Both the position numbers and the translations under genes were made by a program. Below the pieces are notes generated by a model. It was given only the letters and a program-made list of their open reading frames with translations. It ran no database searches and was not told where the DNA came from. This document shows, one piece after another, positions 1 to 7,021 of a DNA stretch of 64,000 nt. This stretch comes from Devosia yakushimensis (GTDB taxonomy: Bacteria; Pseudomonadota; Alphaproteobacteria; Rhizobiales; Devosiaceae), in NCBI RefSeq assembly GCF_030159855.1, contig NZ_BSNG01000001.1, positions 3,100,001 through 3,164,000 of the forward strand. Reading direction: 5' to 3'. Position 1 is the first letter of the stretch. Each line of letters begins with the position of its first letter.

Positions 1-54
1 GGCGATCAGGGCCTTGAGAAGCTGGACGGGATCGTCCGCAGCAATGTCAGTCAC
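1..54 (-). CDS. dapE: Succinyl-diaminopimelate desuccinylase, N-terminus only (partial)
   Basis: Only the first 18 codons are in the window, on the minus strand from a GTG at 54; the gene runs off the left edge. The visible residues, VTDIAADDPVQLLKALIA, fit the usual DapE start, where a short helix precedes the first metallopeptidase strand. DapE hydrolyses N-succinyl-LL-2,6-diaminopimelate to LL-diaminopimelate and succinate for lysine and peptidoglycan synthesis. The position supports the call: it lies downstream of dapD on the same strand, with a DUF805 gene between. No catalytic residue is visible, so the identification rests on the N-terminal match and context. Confidence 0.6.
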   Translation of the reverse strand, partial: MTDIAADDPVQLLKALIA

Positions 55-74
55 GAGATAATCCCGTCCTCTGA

Positions 75-560
75 TCAGGCGGTGGCCGGATTGGTCACCG
101 GGTCGTCGCCATATTGGTTGGGGCCGATAGTGCCGCGCAGGAAACCCAATTGCACCAGCATGTAAATGCCGAAGGCGGCCAGCGCCAGCAACAGGACAGA
201 AAGCCAGGGCGCCGGAGACGGCATCATGACGCCGCCACCGATATCGGTAGCGGTGATGCCAATGCCTAGGGTCTGGATCACCGAACTCAGCAGCGACAGG
301 CCAAGCAATATCTTGAGATCAAGGCCATTATTGGCACGATCCTGTCGGCGCTTGAGCGACAGGCAATAGCTCGGATAGAGCAGCAACAGAGTGACCAGTA
401 GCGAGCCCCAGCCGGCACTGGTCGCGGTCGGCCCCAAGCCGACCAGGCCCAGCAGCAAGGTGAGCACGATGCCGGCAATGCCCAGGATGAGAATGCCGAT
501 CCACCAGGTCTTGCGCGACACGCGGCCGGTCGTGATGGTGTAAAGTGCCTGAAAATCCAT
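75..560 (-). CDS. DUF805 family inner-membrane protein
   Basis: A 161-residue membrane protein beginning MDFQALY. A W-W-containing stretch at about residues 15-25 leads into the first membrane segment, and about four hydrophobic segments follow. A basic loop reading LKRRQDRANNG after the second helix is typical of DUF805 proteins. An upstream in-frame start at 608 would add 16 polar residues. The ATG at 560 is preferred because GAGGGGGAC sits just upstream of it. The biochemical role of the family is unknown. The gene lies between dapD and dapE on the same strand, so it is probably cotranscribed with lysine biosynthesis genes, but nothing in it points to an enzymatic step in that pathway. Confidence 0.8.
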   Translation of the reverse strand: MDFQALYTITTGRVSRKTWWIGILILGIAGIVLTLLLGLVGLGPTATSAGWGSLLVTLLLLYPSYCLSLKRRQDRANNGLDLKILLGLSLLSSVIQTLGIGITATDIGGGVMMPSPAPWLSVLLLALAAFGIYMLVQLGFLRGTIGPNQYGDDPVTNPATA

Positions 561-635
561 GATGTCCCCCTCGAAATCATGCGCCCGGACGGGTTGCCCG
601 GTGCGCATAGTCTAGTTCAGAGCGGGGCGCGATTC

Positions 636-1478
636 CTAGTCGCGCAGCAGGTCGTTGATGCCGGTCTTGGAGCGGGTCTGGGCGTCGACGGTTTTGACGA
701 TGACGGCGCAGTAGAGCGAGGGGCCGGGATTGCCGTTGGGAAGGGGCTTGCCGGGGAGACTCCCCGAGACCACGACAGAATACGGCGGCACCTTGCCGAT
801 ATGGATTTCGCCGGTAGCGCGGTCGACAATTTTGGTCGAGGCGCCGATGAAGACGCCCATGGAGATCACCGCGCCCTCGCCCACGACGACGCCTTCGACC
901 ACTTCGGAGCGGGCGCCGATGAAGCAATTGTCTTCGATGATGACGGGGCCGGCCTGAAGCGGCTCAAGCACGCCGCCAATGCCGACGCCGCCCGAAATGT
1001 GGACATTCTTGCCGATCTGGGCGCAGGAGCCGACGGTAACCCAGGTATCGACCATGGTGTTTTCATCGACGAAGGCGCCGAGATTCACAAAGCTGGGCAT
1101 GAGGATGACGCCCTTGCCGATATGGGCGGAGTGGCGGACGATAGCGCCCGGCACGGCACGGAAGCCGGCCTCGCGGAAGCGGTTTTCGCCCCAGCCTTCG
1201 AACTTGGTGGGCACCTTATCCCAATAGGAGGAACCGCCGGGGGCGCCTTCGATGAGCTTGTTGTCATTGAGGCGGAAGGAGAGCAGCACGGCCTTTTTGA
1301 GCCATTGATTGACCTGCCACTGGCCATCGATCTTTTCGGCGACGCGGGCCTGGCCGCTATCGAGCAGGGCCAGAGCGGTCTCGACGGCATCACGCACTTC
1401 GCCTTTGGTGGCGGAGTTGATCTCTGCGCGGGCCTCGAAGGCGGCATCGATAGTGGCGGCGAGATCGGCGTGCGACAT
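636..1478 (-). CDS. dapD: 2,3,4,5-tetrahydropyridine-2,6-dicarboxylate N-succinyltransferase
   Basis: A 280-residue DapD, the normal size. It transfers succinyl from succinyl-CoA to tetrahydrodipicolinate, committing the succinylase branch of lysine/diaminopimelate synthesis in the cytosol. An N-terminal helical domain (about 1-100) is followed by the left-handed beta-helix made of hexapeptide repeats (for example VHISGGVGIGGV and IEDNCFIGARSEVVEGVVVG), with the C-terminal GSLPGKPL segment of the family. The ORF extends to 1514, but the ATG at 1478 (MSHADLA) fits homologue N-termini and has AGAGG upstream. DUF805 and dapE follow on the same strand. Confidence 0.95.
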   Translation of the reverse strand: MSHADLAATIDAAFEARAEINSATKGEVRDAVETALALLDSGQARVAEKIDGQWQVNQWLKKAVLLSFRLNDNKLIEGAPGGSSYWDKVPTKFEGWGENRFREAGFRAVPGAIVRHSAHIGKGVILMPSFVNLGAFVDENTMVDTWVTVGSCAQIGKNVHISGGVGIGGVLEPLQAGPVIIEDNCFIGARSEVVEGVVVGEGAVISMGVFIGASTKIVDRATGEIHIGKVPPYSVVVSGSLPGKPLPNGNPGPSLYCAVIVKTVDAQTRSKTGINDLLRD

Positions 1479-1612
1479 CAGTTCAAATCCTCTTGGCATT
1501 TCGGAGCGGACCATAGCGGCGAGCGGGATGGTGTCAATCAGGCAAGCCCTTTTCCCGCCGCAAAGGGACGGCTAATCACTTGTGGCAAAGCATTTGCCCG
1601 AGGGAGCATGGC

Positions 1613-2176
1613 GTGGACAGAAGAGCAGTGACGATTGGCGTGGCGCTGGTTTTGGGGCTGGTGGCGAATAGCGCGCAGGCGGCCCGTATCCATGGGGAGG
1701 CGCCGGCCGCGTTGAGCGAGACCGATACTTATGCGCTCGAAACGGCGGCGGCGGCCTGCAAGGATGAGGACTTTAACGCGCTGATGGGCGCCATGGCGAT
1801 TTCCGATGCGGTGCGGCTGAAATATAGCGCGCCGGAAATCAGCGTGGTGAAGGACGGGGTGACGAGCAGTGTGGCGAGCGCGGACTATGCCGATTTTCCC
1901 ATCGGAATGATGGATTATTATTGGGTCAGCCGCGCCTCGATGCTGGCCTGGGACAGCAATCCGGATGTCGAGCTGGAATATCTGGATATGGAATTCAACC
2001 AGAGCCAGGCCAATCAATGGGCCGTGGACTGGCAGCATGTGCGCTTTGACGGCAATTCGGAAGGCGGGGACGATCAGGGGGAGATCGTGGAACGGATTGG
2101 CGAGCCGGGCGTGCTCAGTTTTGAGCCGTTTGATGGGTGCTGGCGGTTGATTGAGGATTATCGCGGGCAGGGTTGA
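1613..2176 (+). CDS. Hypothetical secreted protein
   Basis: A 187-residue protein I cannot assign to a family. It starts with GTG at 1613 behind AGGGAG. The N-terminus (VDRRAVTIGVALVLGLV, then an ANSAQA-type cleavage site) is a clear signal peptide, so the protein is probably periplasmic. The mature part is acidic (EDE, DVELEYLDMEF, GGDDQGE) and has one Cys near each end (ACKDED and DGCWRL), which could form a disulfide. The ACKDED...AISDAVRLKYSAPEI pattern suggests a small alpha/beta domain. It is transcribed divergently from dapD and followed by an intergenic repeat. Confidence 0.7.
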   Translation: MDRRAVTIGVALVLGLVANSAQAARIHGEAPAALSETDTYALETAAAACKDEDFNALMGAMAISDAVRLKYSAPEISVVKDGVTSSVASADYADFPIGMMDYYWVSRASMLAWDSNPDVELEYLDMEFNQSQANQWAVDWQHVRFDGNSEGGDDQGEIVERIGEPGVLSFEPFDGCWRLIEDYRGQG

Positions 2177-2205
2177 GGCCCGGCGAGTCTGCTGAGGGAT
2201 TGGAG

Positions 2206-2322
2206 TACCCCCTCCTAGCCTCCCCCTGATAGGGGGGAGGAACCCCCTTGTGGTTGGAACTCGATCTCACTCCAAGAGTGGAGAGATCCCTCCCCCTATC
2301 AGGGGAAGGTTAGGTGGGGGTA
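2206..2322. repeat. 117 bp palindromic intergenic element, copy 1
   Basis: Bounded by TACCCCCTCCTAGCCTCCCC on the left and its near-complement ending GGTTAGGTGGGGGTA on the right, with further inner inverted repeats around CCCCCTATCAGGGG. A second copy in opposite orientation lies at 23742-23857. The shared core (GGAGAGATCCCTCCCCCTA here, its reverse complement there) shows real homology and not just GC-rich palindromy. It ends 13 bp before the pheA stop codon, between convergent genes, so it may also serve as a bidirectional terminator. Confidence 0.8.
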
Positions 2323-2335
2323 TCCGCCAAGAAAG

Positions 2336-3160
2336 CTACTTCAATTCGTTCTTGGGGTAGACGCCAAGTACGCGGAAGTAATCGGTGAAGAAGCCGAGTT
2401 CCTCAAAGGCATGTTGCACGCCCACGTCCGAGGGATGGCCCTCGATATCGGCATAGAACTGGGTGGCCGTGAAGGCGCCGCCGACCATGTAGCTTTCGAG
2501 CTTGGTCATGTTGATCGAATTGGTGGCAAAGCCGCCCATGGCCTTGTAGAGCGCGGCGGGCACGTTACGGACGCGGAAGACGAAGGTGGTTTTGACATCG
2601 CCTGGCGCGGCTTCCTGCTGCTCGCGCGAGAGCACGAGGAAGCGGGTGGTGTTGTGCTCGGCATCCTCGATATTGGAGGCCAGCACGTTGAGGCCATAGA
2701 TTTCGCCGGCAAACCGGGAAGCGATGGCGGCCACCGATTTGTCGGCCTTCTGGGCGACTTCGCGGGCCGAGCCGGCGGTATCGACGGCGTTGATGGTGCG
2801 GAAGCCGTGTTCGGAGATGAATTTGCGGCACTGCCCGAGGGCGACCGAGAGCGATTGCACGGCCTTGATATCGTCCAGCGTGGCGCCGGGAACGCCGAGC
2901 AGGTTCATCTCAACGCGAAGATAGGTCTCCCCGATGATGAAGAGGCCGCTTTCGGGCAGCAGGTGATGAATATCGGTGATGCGGCCGTAGAGGGAATTTT
3001 CTACCGGAACCACAGCGAAATCGGCCTTGCCGGTCTGCACGGCGGCAATGGTTTCCTCAAAGGTCACGCAGCCGATGACCTCGTCATGAGGGAAGACATT
3101 GGCGGCGGCAGCGTGGCTGAAGGCGCCCGGCTCACCTTGAAAAGCGATCTTTTTGGTCAT
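2336..3160 (-). CDS. pheA: Prephenate dehydratase
   Basis: A 274-residue monofunctional prephenate dehydratase that decarboxylates and dehydrates prephenate to phenylpyruvate in phenylalanine synthesis. The PDT domain covers about 1-180 and opens with KIAFQGEPGAFSHAAA. The catalytic Thr-Arg-Phe lies in the NTTRFLVL motif near residue 172. A C-terminal ACT domain (about 190-270) with KLESYMVGG, corresponding to the ESRP feedback region, implies allosteric control by phenylalanine. No chorismate mutase domain is fused. It is divergent from the cytochrome c gene, separated by 257 bp that should hold both promoters. Confidence 0.95.
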   Translation of the reverse strand: MTKKIAFQGEPGAFSHAAAANVFPHDEVIGCVTFEETIAAVQTGKADFAVVPVENSLYGRITDIHHLLPESGLFIIGETYLRVEMNLLGVPGATLDDIKAVQSLSVALGQCRKFISEHGFRTINAVDTAGSAREVAQKADKSVAAIASRFAGEIYGLNVLASNIEDAEHNTTRFLVLSREQQEAAPGDVKTTFVFRVRNVPAALYKAMGGFATNSINMTKLESYMVGGAFTATQFYADIEGHPSDVGVQHAFEELGFFTDYFRVLGVYPKNELK

Positions 3161-3417
3161 GACAGGTCCATTGGTATCTCGGCGGGAGGCTTTTGAACCC
3201 CGGCGGATCGGGTGTCAATTCGGCCGCAGCCCGGCCAAGGTCACCATGATGGGGAGGAATTGTCGCAACCGGGCTTTGCCCTGTTGCACCTCACGCCCCT
3301 TTGCGACTATCTTCCGCGCGCGTTGGCCCGGCCGTTGAGGCGATTTCCTTGTGGGATAATCGAAAGTTGCGGGGCCGCAGCAGACGTCCGCAGGGGATGG
3401 ACCGGCAGGAAGACCAA

Positions 3418-4191
3418 ATGAATTCGTTCGAACTTAACAAGATCATGGGCGCCGTTCTGGGCACCCTGTTGTTTGTCATGGGTGTCGGTCTCGTCGCCGA
3501 AGCCATCTATCATCCCATCGAAGACCGGGGCCCGGGCTATGCCCTGCCGGAGCCGGTTTCTACCGAAGCGGCGGCGGAAGCCGGCCCGGCCGAGCCAGTT
3601 GTGTCGCTGGGCACGCTGCTGGCCAGCGCCAGCGTCGATCGCGGCGCAGCGGCCGTCAAGAAATGCCAGTCCTGCCACAATTTTGGCGAGGGTGACCCCA
3701 ACAAGACCGGCCCGCACCTCTATGACATCGTGGGACGCCCCGAAGGCGGGGTTGCCGACTTCTCCTATTCGGATGGCATGAAGGCACATCACGACGCCGG
3801 CGACACCTGGACCTATGAGAATCTCAACCATTTCCTGACCAATCCCAAGGAATATACCCCCGGCACCAAGATGAACTTTGCCGGTGTGCGCACCCCCGAA
3901 GAGCGCGCCGACATCCTGGCCTATCTGCAGACGCTGTCGGCCAATCCGGTGCCGTTCCCGGCTGCTGAAGAGGCCGCACCGGCCGCCGAGGCCGCGCCTG
4001 CTGCCGAAGCCGCTCCTGCGGCGGAACCTGCTCCCGCAGCCGAACCCGCGCCAGCGGCTGAGCCAGCCCCAGCGGCCGAACCTGCGCCGGCGGCTGAACC
4101 TGCACCGGCCGCTGAACCCGCGCCGGCCGCTGAAGCCGAGCCGGCCGCGGATGCACCGGCCCGGATCAATACGCTGATGCCTCCCGGCTAG
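3418..4191 (+). CDS. Membrane-anchored cytochrome c (CycM-type) with Ala/Pro/Glu-rich tail
   Basis: A 257-residue class I cytochrome c. An N-terminal anchor (about residues 8-25) precedes a short linker and a haem domain with CQSCH near residue 83; the distal Met is probably the one in KMNFAG. It resembles CycM/c552, which carries electrons from the bc1 complex to aa3 oxidase at the inner membrane. After residue about 180 the protein becomes a tail of three AAPAAE and six PAPAAE hexapeptides (DNA 3973-4134). The ATG at 3418 has AGGAAG upstream; the ORF opens at 3301 but that part looks noncoding. The tail is likely an extended periplasmic spacer. Confidence 0.88.
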   Translation: MNSFELNKIMGAVLGTLLFVMGVGLVAEAIYHPIEDRGPGYALPEPVSTEAAAEAGPAEPVVSLGTLLASASVDRGAAAVKKCQSCHNFGEGDPNKTGPHLYDIVGRPEGGVADFSYSDGMKAHHDAGDTWTYENLNHFLTNPKEYTPGTKMNFAGVRTPEERADILAYLQTLSANPVPFPAAEEAAPAAEAAPAAEAAPAAEPAPAAEPAPAAEPAPAAEPAPAAEPAPAAEPAPAAEAEPAADAPARINTLMPPG

Positions 4192-4292
4192 TTTGCCGAA
4201 CTCAGTGTCCGCAATGACGGCTCGCAAGGGCCGATGATCAGGCCGCGTCCTCAACGGGACGCGGCATTGTCTTGCCGAAGGGGCGATTGACC

Positions 4293-5231
4293 ATGCTGCT
4301 GCTGCACCTGTCTGATGTCGACGAGGCAAGCTGGGCGGAAAAGCTGCGCGCGGCGCTGGCGCCCTACCCCGTGGTGCGGCAGAGCGAGCCGTTCGATCCC
4401 AACGATATCCGCTACATCTTTGTGTGGAAGCCCAAGCCCGACGCCTTTGACGGATTGGACAGGCTCAAGGCCGTGCTGTCGCTGGGCGCGGGCGTGGATG
4501 CACTGCTCAAACACCCCAAGCTGCCCAATGTGCCGGTGGTGCGGTTCGTGGACGAGGACCTGAGCCAGCGCATGAGCGATTATGTGGTGGCGCATGTGAC
4601 CATGCATCAGCGGCTCTACAGCCGCTTCCGGGCCGATCAGAAGGCGCGGCGCTGGAACCAGCTCTATCCTCCAGCATCCTCGCAAACCGCGGTGGGCATC
4701 ATGGGCATGGGTGTGCTCGGCCAGGATGCTGCCAGCCGCCTCAAGCCGTTGGGTTTCGCGCTGCGCAGCTGGAGCCGCACGGCCAAGGCCATCGAGGGCG
4801 TGGAAGGCTTTGTTGGCCCCGATCAGCTCGATGCCTTCCTTGCGGGCACCGACATTCTGGTCAACCTGCTGCCGCTGACGCCCGAAACCACGGGCATTCT
4901 CAACTACGAGACCTTTGGCAAGCTTCGGCATGGCCGGCTCGAGGGCGGACCGGCGATCGTCAATGCGGCGCGGGGCGGCCATCAGCGGGAAGCCGATATC
5001 GTGCGTGCATTGGCCGATGGCACGCTGGGCGCGGCAAGCCTTGATGTGTTCGAGACCGAACCGCTGCCCGCCGAGAGTCCGCTCTGGGATATCGAGAACT
5101 GCTACGTCACCCCCCATATCGCGGCAATTTCCAGCGAAACGGCGGGGGTCGCCTATTATACGCGGATCATCGCCGAACACGAGGCGGGCCAGCCGCTGAT
5201 CAATGTCGTCGACCGCGCGCGCGGCTACTGA
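4293..5231 (+). CDS. ghrA: Glyoxylate/hydroxypyruvate reductase A-type 2-hydroxyacid dehydrogenase
   Basis: A 312-residue D-isomer 2-hydroxyacid dehydrogenase. The NAD(P)-binding segment GIMGMGVLGQDAA (about residue 136) is followed by the family dinucleotide fold. The catalytic Arg lies in NAARGGH, the Glu in DVFETEPLP and the His in TPHIAA. Overall spacing and the PVVRFVDEDLSQRMSDYV region fit GhrA, which reduces glyoxylate and hydroxypyruvate to glycolate and glycerate. An upstream TTG at 4272 is in frame, but the ATG at 4293 behind AAGGGG is preferred. It stands alone on the plus strand; exact substrate range cannot be told from sequence. Confidence 0.85.
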   Translation: MLLLHLSDVDEASWAEKLRAALAPYPVVRQSEPFDPNDIRYIFVWKPKPDAFDGLDRLKAVLSLGAGVDALLKHPKLPNVPVVRFVDEDLSQRMSDYVVAHVTMHQRLYSRFRADQKARRWNQLYPPASSQTAVGIMGMGVLGQDAASRLKPLGFALRSWSRTAKAIEGVEGFVGPDQLDAFLAGTDILVNLLPLTPETTGILNYETFGKLRHGRLEGGPAIVNAARGGHQREADIVRALADGTLGAASLDVFETEPLPAESPLWDIENCYVTPHIAAISSETAGVAYYTRIIAEHEAGQPLINVVDRARGY

Positions 5232-5279
5232 CGCGATTGTTATTGGCGTAGCGCCCTGCGGCTGATGGATTTATTGAAC

Positions 5280-5299
5280 GTGACACAATCGAGTGTCAC
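5280..5299. promoter_or_regulatory. Perfect inverted repeat upstream of the YqaA-family gene
   Basis: GTGACAC and GTGTCAC form a perfect 7 bp inverted repeat with a 6 bp spacer, ending 30 bp before the ATG at 5330. The position suits an operator or a small hairpin in the 5' leader. No poly-T tract follows, so it is not a standard terminator for ghrA. Function is inferred from position only. Confidence 0.4.
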
Positions 5300-5329
5300 T
5301 GCGACACCGACTTTAGCCTTGGGGGCCGG

Positions 5330-6013
5330 ATGAGCGACGCCACGACGCAGCAGCCGCAGAAGCTCAAATTCTACGACCGCCTGAAACTGGCGACCAAACA
5401 CCGGCTAGCCGAACCCATTCTGGGGCTATTGTGCTTTCTTGAAGCCAGCATCTTGCCGATCTTTCCCGAGATCATGCTGGCGCCCATGATCATTGCCGAC
5501 CGCAAGCGGGCTTGGCGATTGGCGACTATCTGCACGGTGACATCGGTGTTGGGGGGCCTGGCCGGCTATGCGGTGGGCTACTACCTCTTCGACACGATCG
5601 GACGCGCCATCATCGCCTTTTACGGCGCCGGCGATGGCTTTGCCTCGCTGATGCAGAGCTTTAACGACAATGGCCCGCTGATGATCCTGATCGGGGCGAT
5701 TTCGCCCATTCCCTACAAGGTGGTTACGATTACCAGCGGGGTGGCCGGGCTCGATCTGTGGACCTTCATCTTTTATGGCCTGGTGGGGCGCGCCGCGCGC
5801 TATTTCGTGCCCTGCGGGCTGTTCTACTTCTTTGGGCCGACGGCCAATCACTTCATCGAAAAGCACAAGGCGCTGGCCGGCTGGGGCCTGGTAGCGCTGA
5901 CCATTATCGGCTTTGCCGCAGCGCCACTGTTGTTTCCCAAGAATGGGGCGGAGACCGGAAGCGTGGTCGAAGCGATGGATATGACAACGCCGGATCCGAT
6001 GCCGGAGGGCTGA
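5330..6013 (+). CDS. YqaA/DedA-type SNARE-associated membrane protein
   Basis: A 227-residue polytopic membrane protein. The segments LCFLEASILPIFPEIMLAP and SPIPYKVVTITSGVAG carry the paired Pro-containing re-entrant motifs of YqaA-like DedA proteins, and VGRAARYF carries the conserved Arg after the second motif. DedA proteins are associated with proton-dependent lipid transport and membrane homeostasis; the job of the YqaA branch is not settled. Four to five membrane segments are visible, and the polar C-terminus is short. The ATG at 5330 follows GGGGGCC. It is convergent with the MarR-GNAT gene, 7 bp apart. Confidence 0.8.
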   Translation: MSDATTQQPQKLKFYDRLKLATKHRLAEPILGLLCFLEASILPIFPEIMLAPMIIADRKRAWRLATICTVTSVLGGLAGYAVGYYLFDTIGRAIIAFYGAGDGFASLMQSFNDNGPLMILIGAISPIPYKVVTITSGVAGLDLWTFIFYGLVGRAARYFVPCGLFYFFGPTANHFIEKHKALAGWGLVALTIIGFAAAPLLFPKNGAETGSVVEAMDMTTPDPMPEG

Positions 6014-6020
6014 TCACCCG

Positions 6021-6962
6021 TCAGCGCTTCAGGTCCAGCCGCCAATATTGACCGTTGAGATCGGCGCCGAAGGAATGGTGCGGCTCTTCGCGTTCGAGGA
6101 CGAAGCCGGCGCCCTGGTAGATCTTGCGGGCGGCGACCAGGCAATCCTGGGTCCAGAGCATGATGCTGGAATAGCCCGAGGCGCGCGAGAAGCGGATGGC
6201 TTCATCAACGAGACGCTTGCCGATGCCGTGACCGCGGAAAGCCGGCTCGACATAGAGCATGCGAAGCTGGGCAATTGTGGGGTCTGCCGCCGAAGGGACG
6301 ATGAAGAGCGAGCCGGCCACCTGCCCGGCCATTTCGGCCACCCAGAGCGATTTGGGCGGGGTGATGGGCGCGGCTTCGTAATCGGCATAGATGCGGGCGA
6401 TCAGCGCCTCGAATTCGCCGTTCCAGCCCTGCTCGAGATGGTAGAGCAGGCCCTGGCGGTGCACCAGCCAGCCCAATTCGCCGACCCGATGGGGCCGCAG
6501 GATGAGCGGTTCGGTGGATTCCGGCCCGGCCAGCATGGTCTGGATGCGCTGCATCGAGCCCACCAGATCACGGCGAAGAAAACTATCGAGCGGAACCAGC
6601 AGATCGGCTGCCGCCTGGTCGCTCATCTCGTTGAAGTTGCGATAGAGGCCATCACCATCCGGGGTCAGCGCCAGGGTGCTGGAGCGGCGATCGTCGCTAT
6701 GGGGGAGTACGGCCAGCAGGCCCTGATCGACCAGACGCCAGACCAGGCGGCTTATCTGGCCGCGATCCATGCCCAGATCGGCAGCAAGAGCGGACGATGT
6801 GGTGCTGACGCGCTTGCCAATTTCATGGATCAACCGCGCCTCGGCCAGCGAATAGGGGCTTTTGTGCATGCCCTCGTTCAGTAAACCGATAATGCCGGTA
6901 TAGAACCGGTTGAAGGTGCGGATAGCGGCGACCTGCGCGCTTTCGTCGGGCTTTTCAGCCAT
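6021..6962 (-). CDS. MarR-family regulator fused to a GNAT acetyltransferase
   Basis: A 313-residue fusion. Residues about 10-150 form a MarR winged helix (STTSSALAADLGMDRGQISRL recognition region, then the HSDDRRSS wing). Residues about 160-310 form a GNAT domain with the acetyl-CoA loop FRGHGIGKRLVDEA (R/Q-x-x-G-x-G/A type) and a C-terminal GAGFVLERE strand. Such fusions are common in Rhizobiales and usually lack an assigned substrate. The ATG at 6962 is chosen because the ORF upstream of it runs through operator-like DNA and the aminopeptidase end. Autoregulation is likely: two inverted repeats lie just upstream (6982-7021). Confidence 0.88.
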   Translation of the reverse strand: MAEKPDESAQVAAIRTFNRFYTGIIGLLNEGMHKSPYSLAEARLIHEIGKRVSTTSSALAADLGMDRGQISRLVWRLVDQGLLAVLPHSDDRRSSTLALTPDGDGLYRNFNEMSDQAAADLLVPLDSFLRRDLVGSMQRIQTMLAGPESTEPLILRPHRVGELGWLVHRQGLLYHLEQGWNGEFEALIARIYADYEAAPITPPKSLWVAEMAGQVAGSLFIVPSAADPTIAQLRMLYVEPAFRGHGIGKRLVDEAIRFSRASGYSSIMLWTQDCLVAARKIYQGAGFVLEREEPHHSFGADLNGQYWRLDLKR

Positions 6963-6981
6963 TAGAGTGACTCCATGTCGA

Positions 6982-7021
6982 TAGTTGACATCGTCAATCA
7001 AATGGTTGTCAAAGTCAACTA
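6982..7021. promoter_or_regulatory. Probable MarR operator region
   Basis: Within 20 bp of the MarR-GNAT start lies TTGACATCGTCAA (arms TTGAC/GTCAA) and, one helical turn further, GTTGTCAAAGTCAAC. The outer edges also match as TAGTTGAC...GTCAACTA. Spaced inverted repeats next to their own gene are typical MarR sites. The distal half-site overlaps the stop codon of the M17 aminopeptidase gene (TAG at 7019-7021), so the promoter sits inside the end of that gene. Binding is inferred. Confidence 0.55.

Noticed and set aside
579..1631. 350-codon plus-strand ORF opposite dapD
   Set aside because: Antisense shadow of dapD; no recognisable domain.
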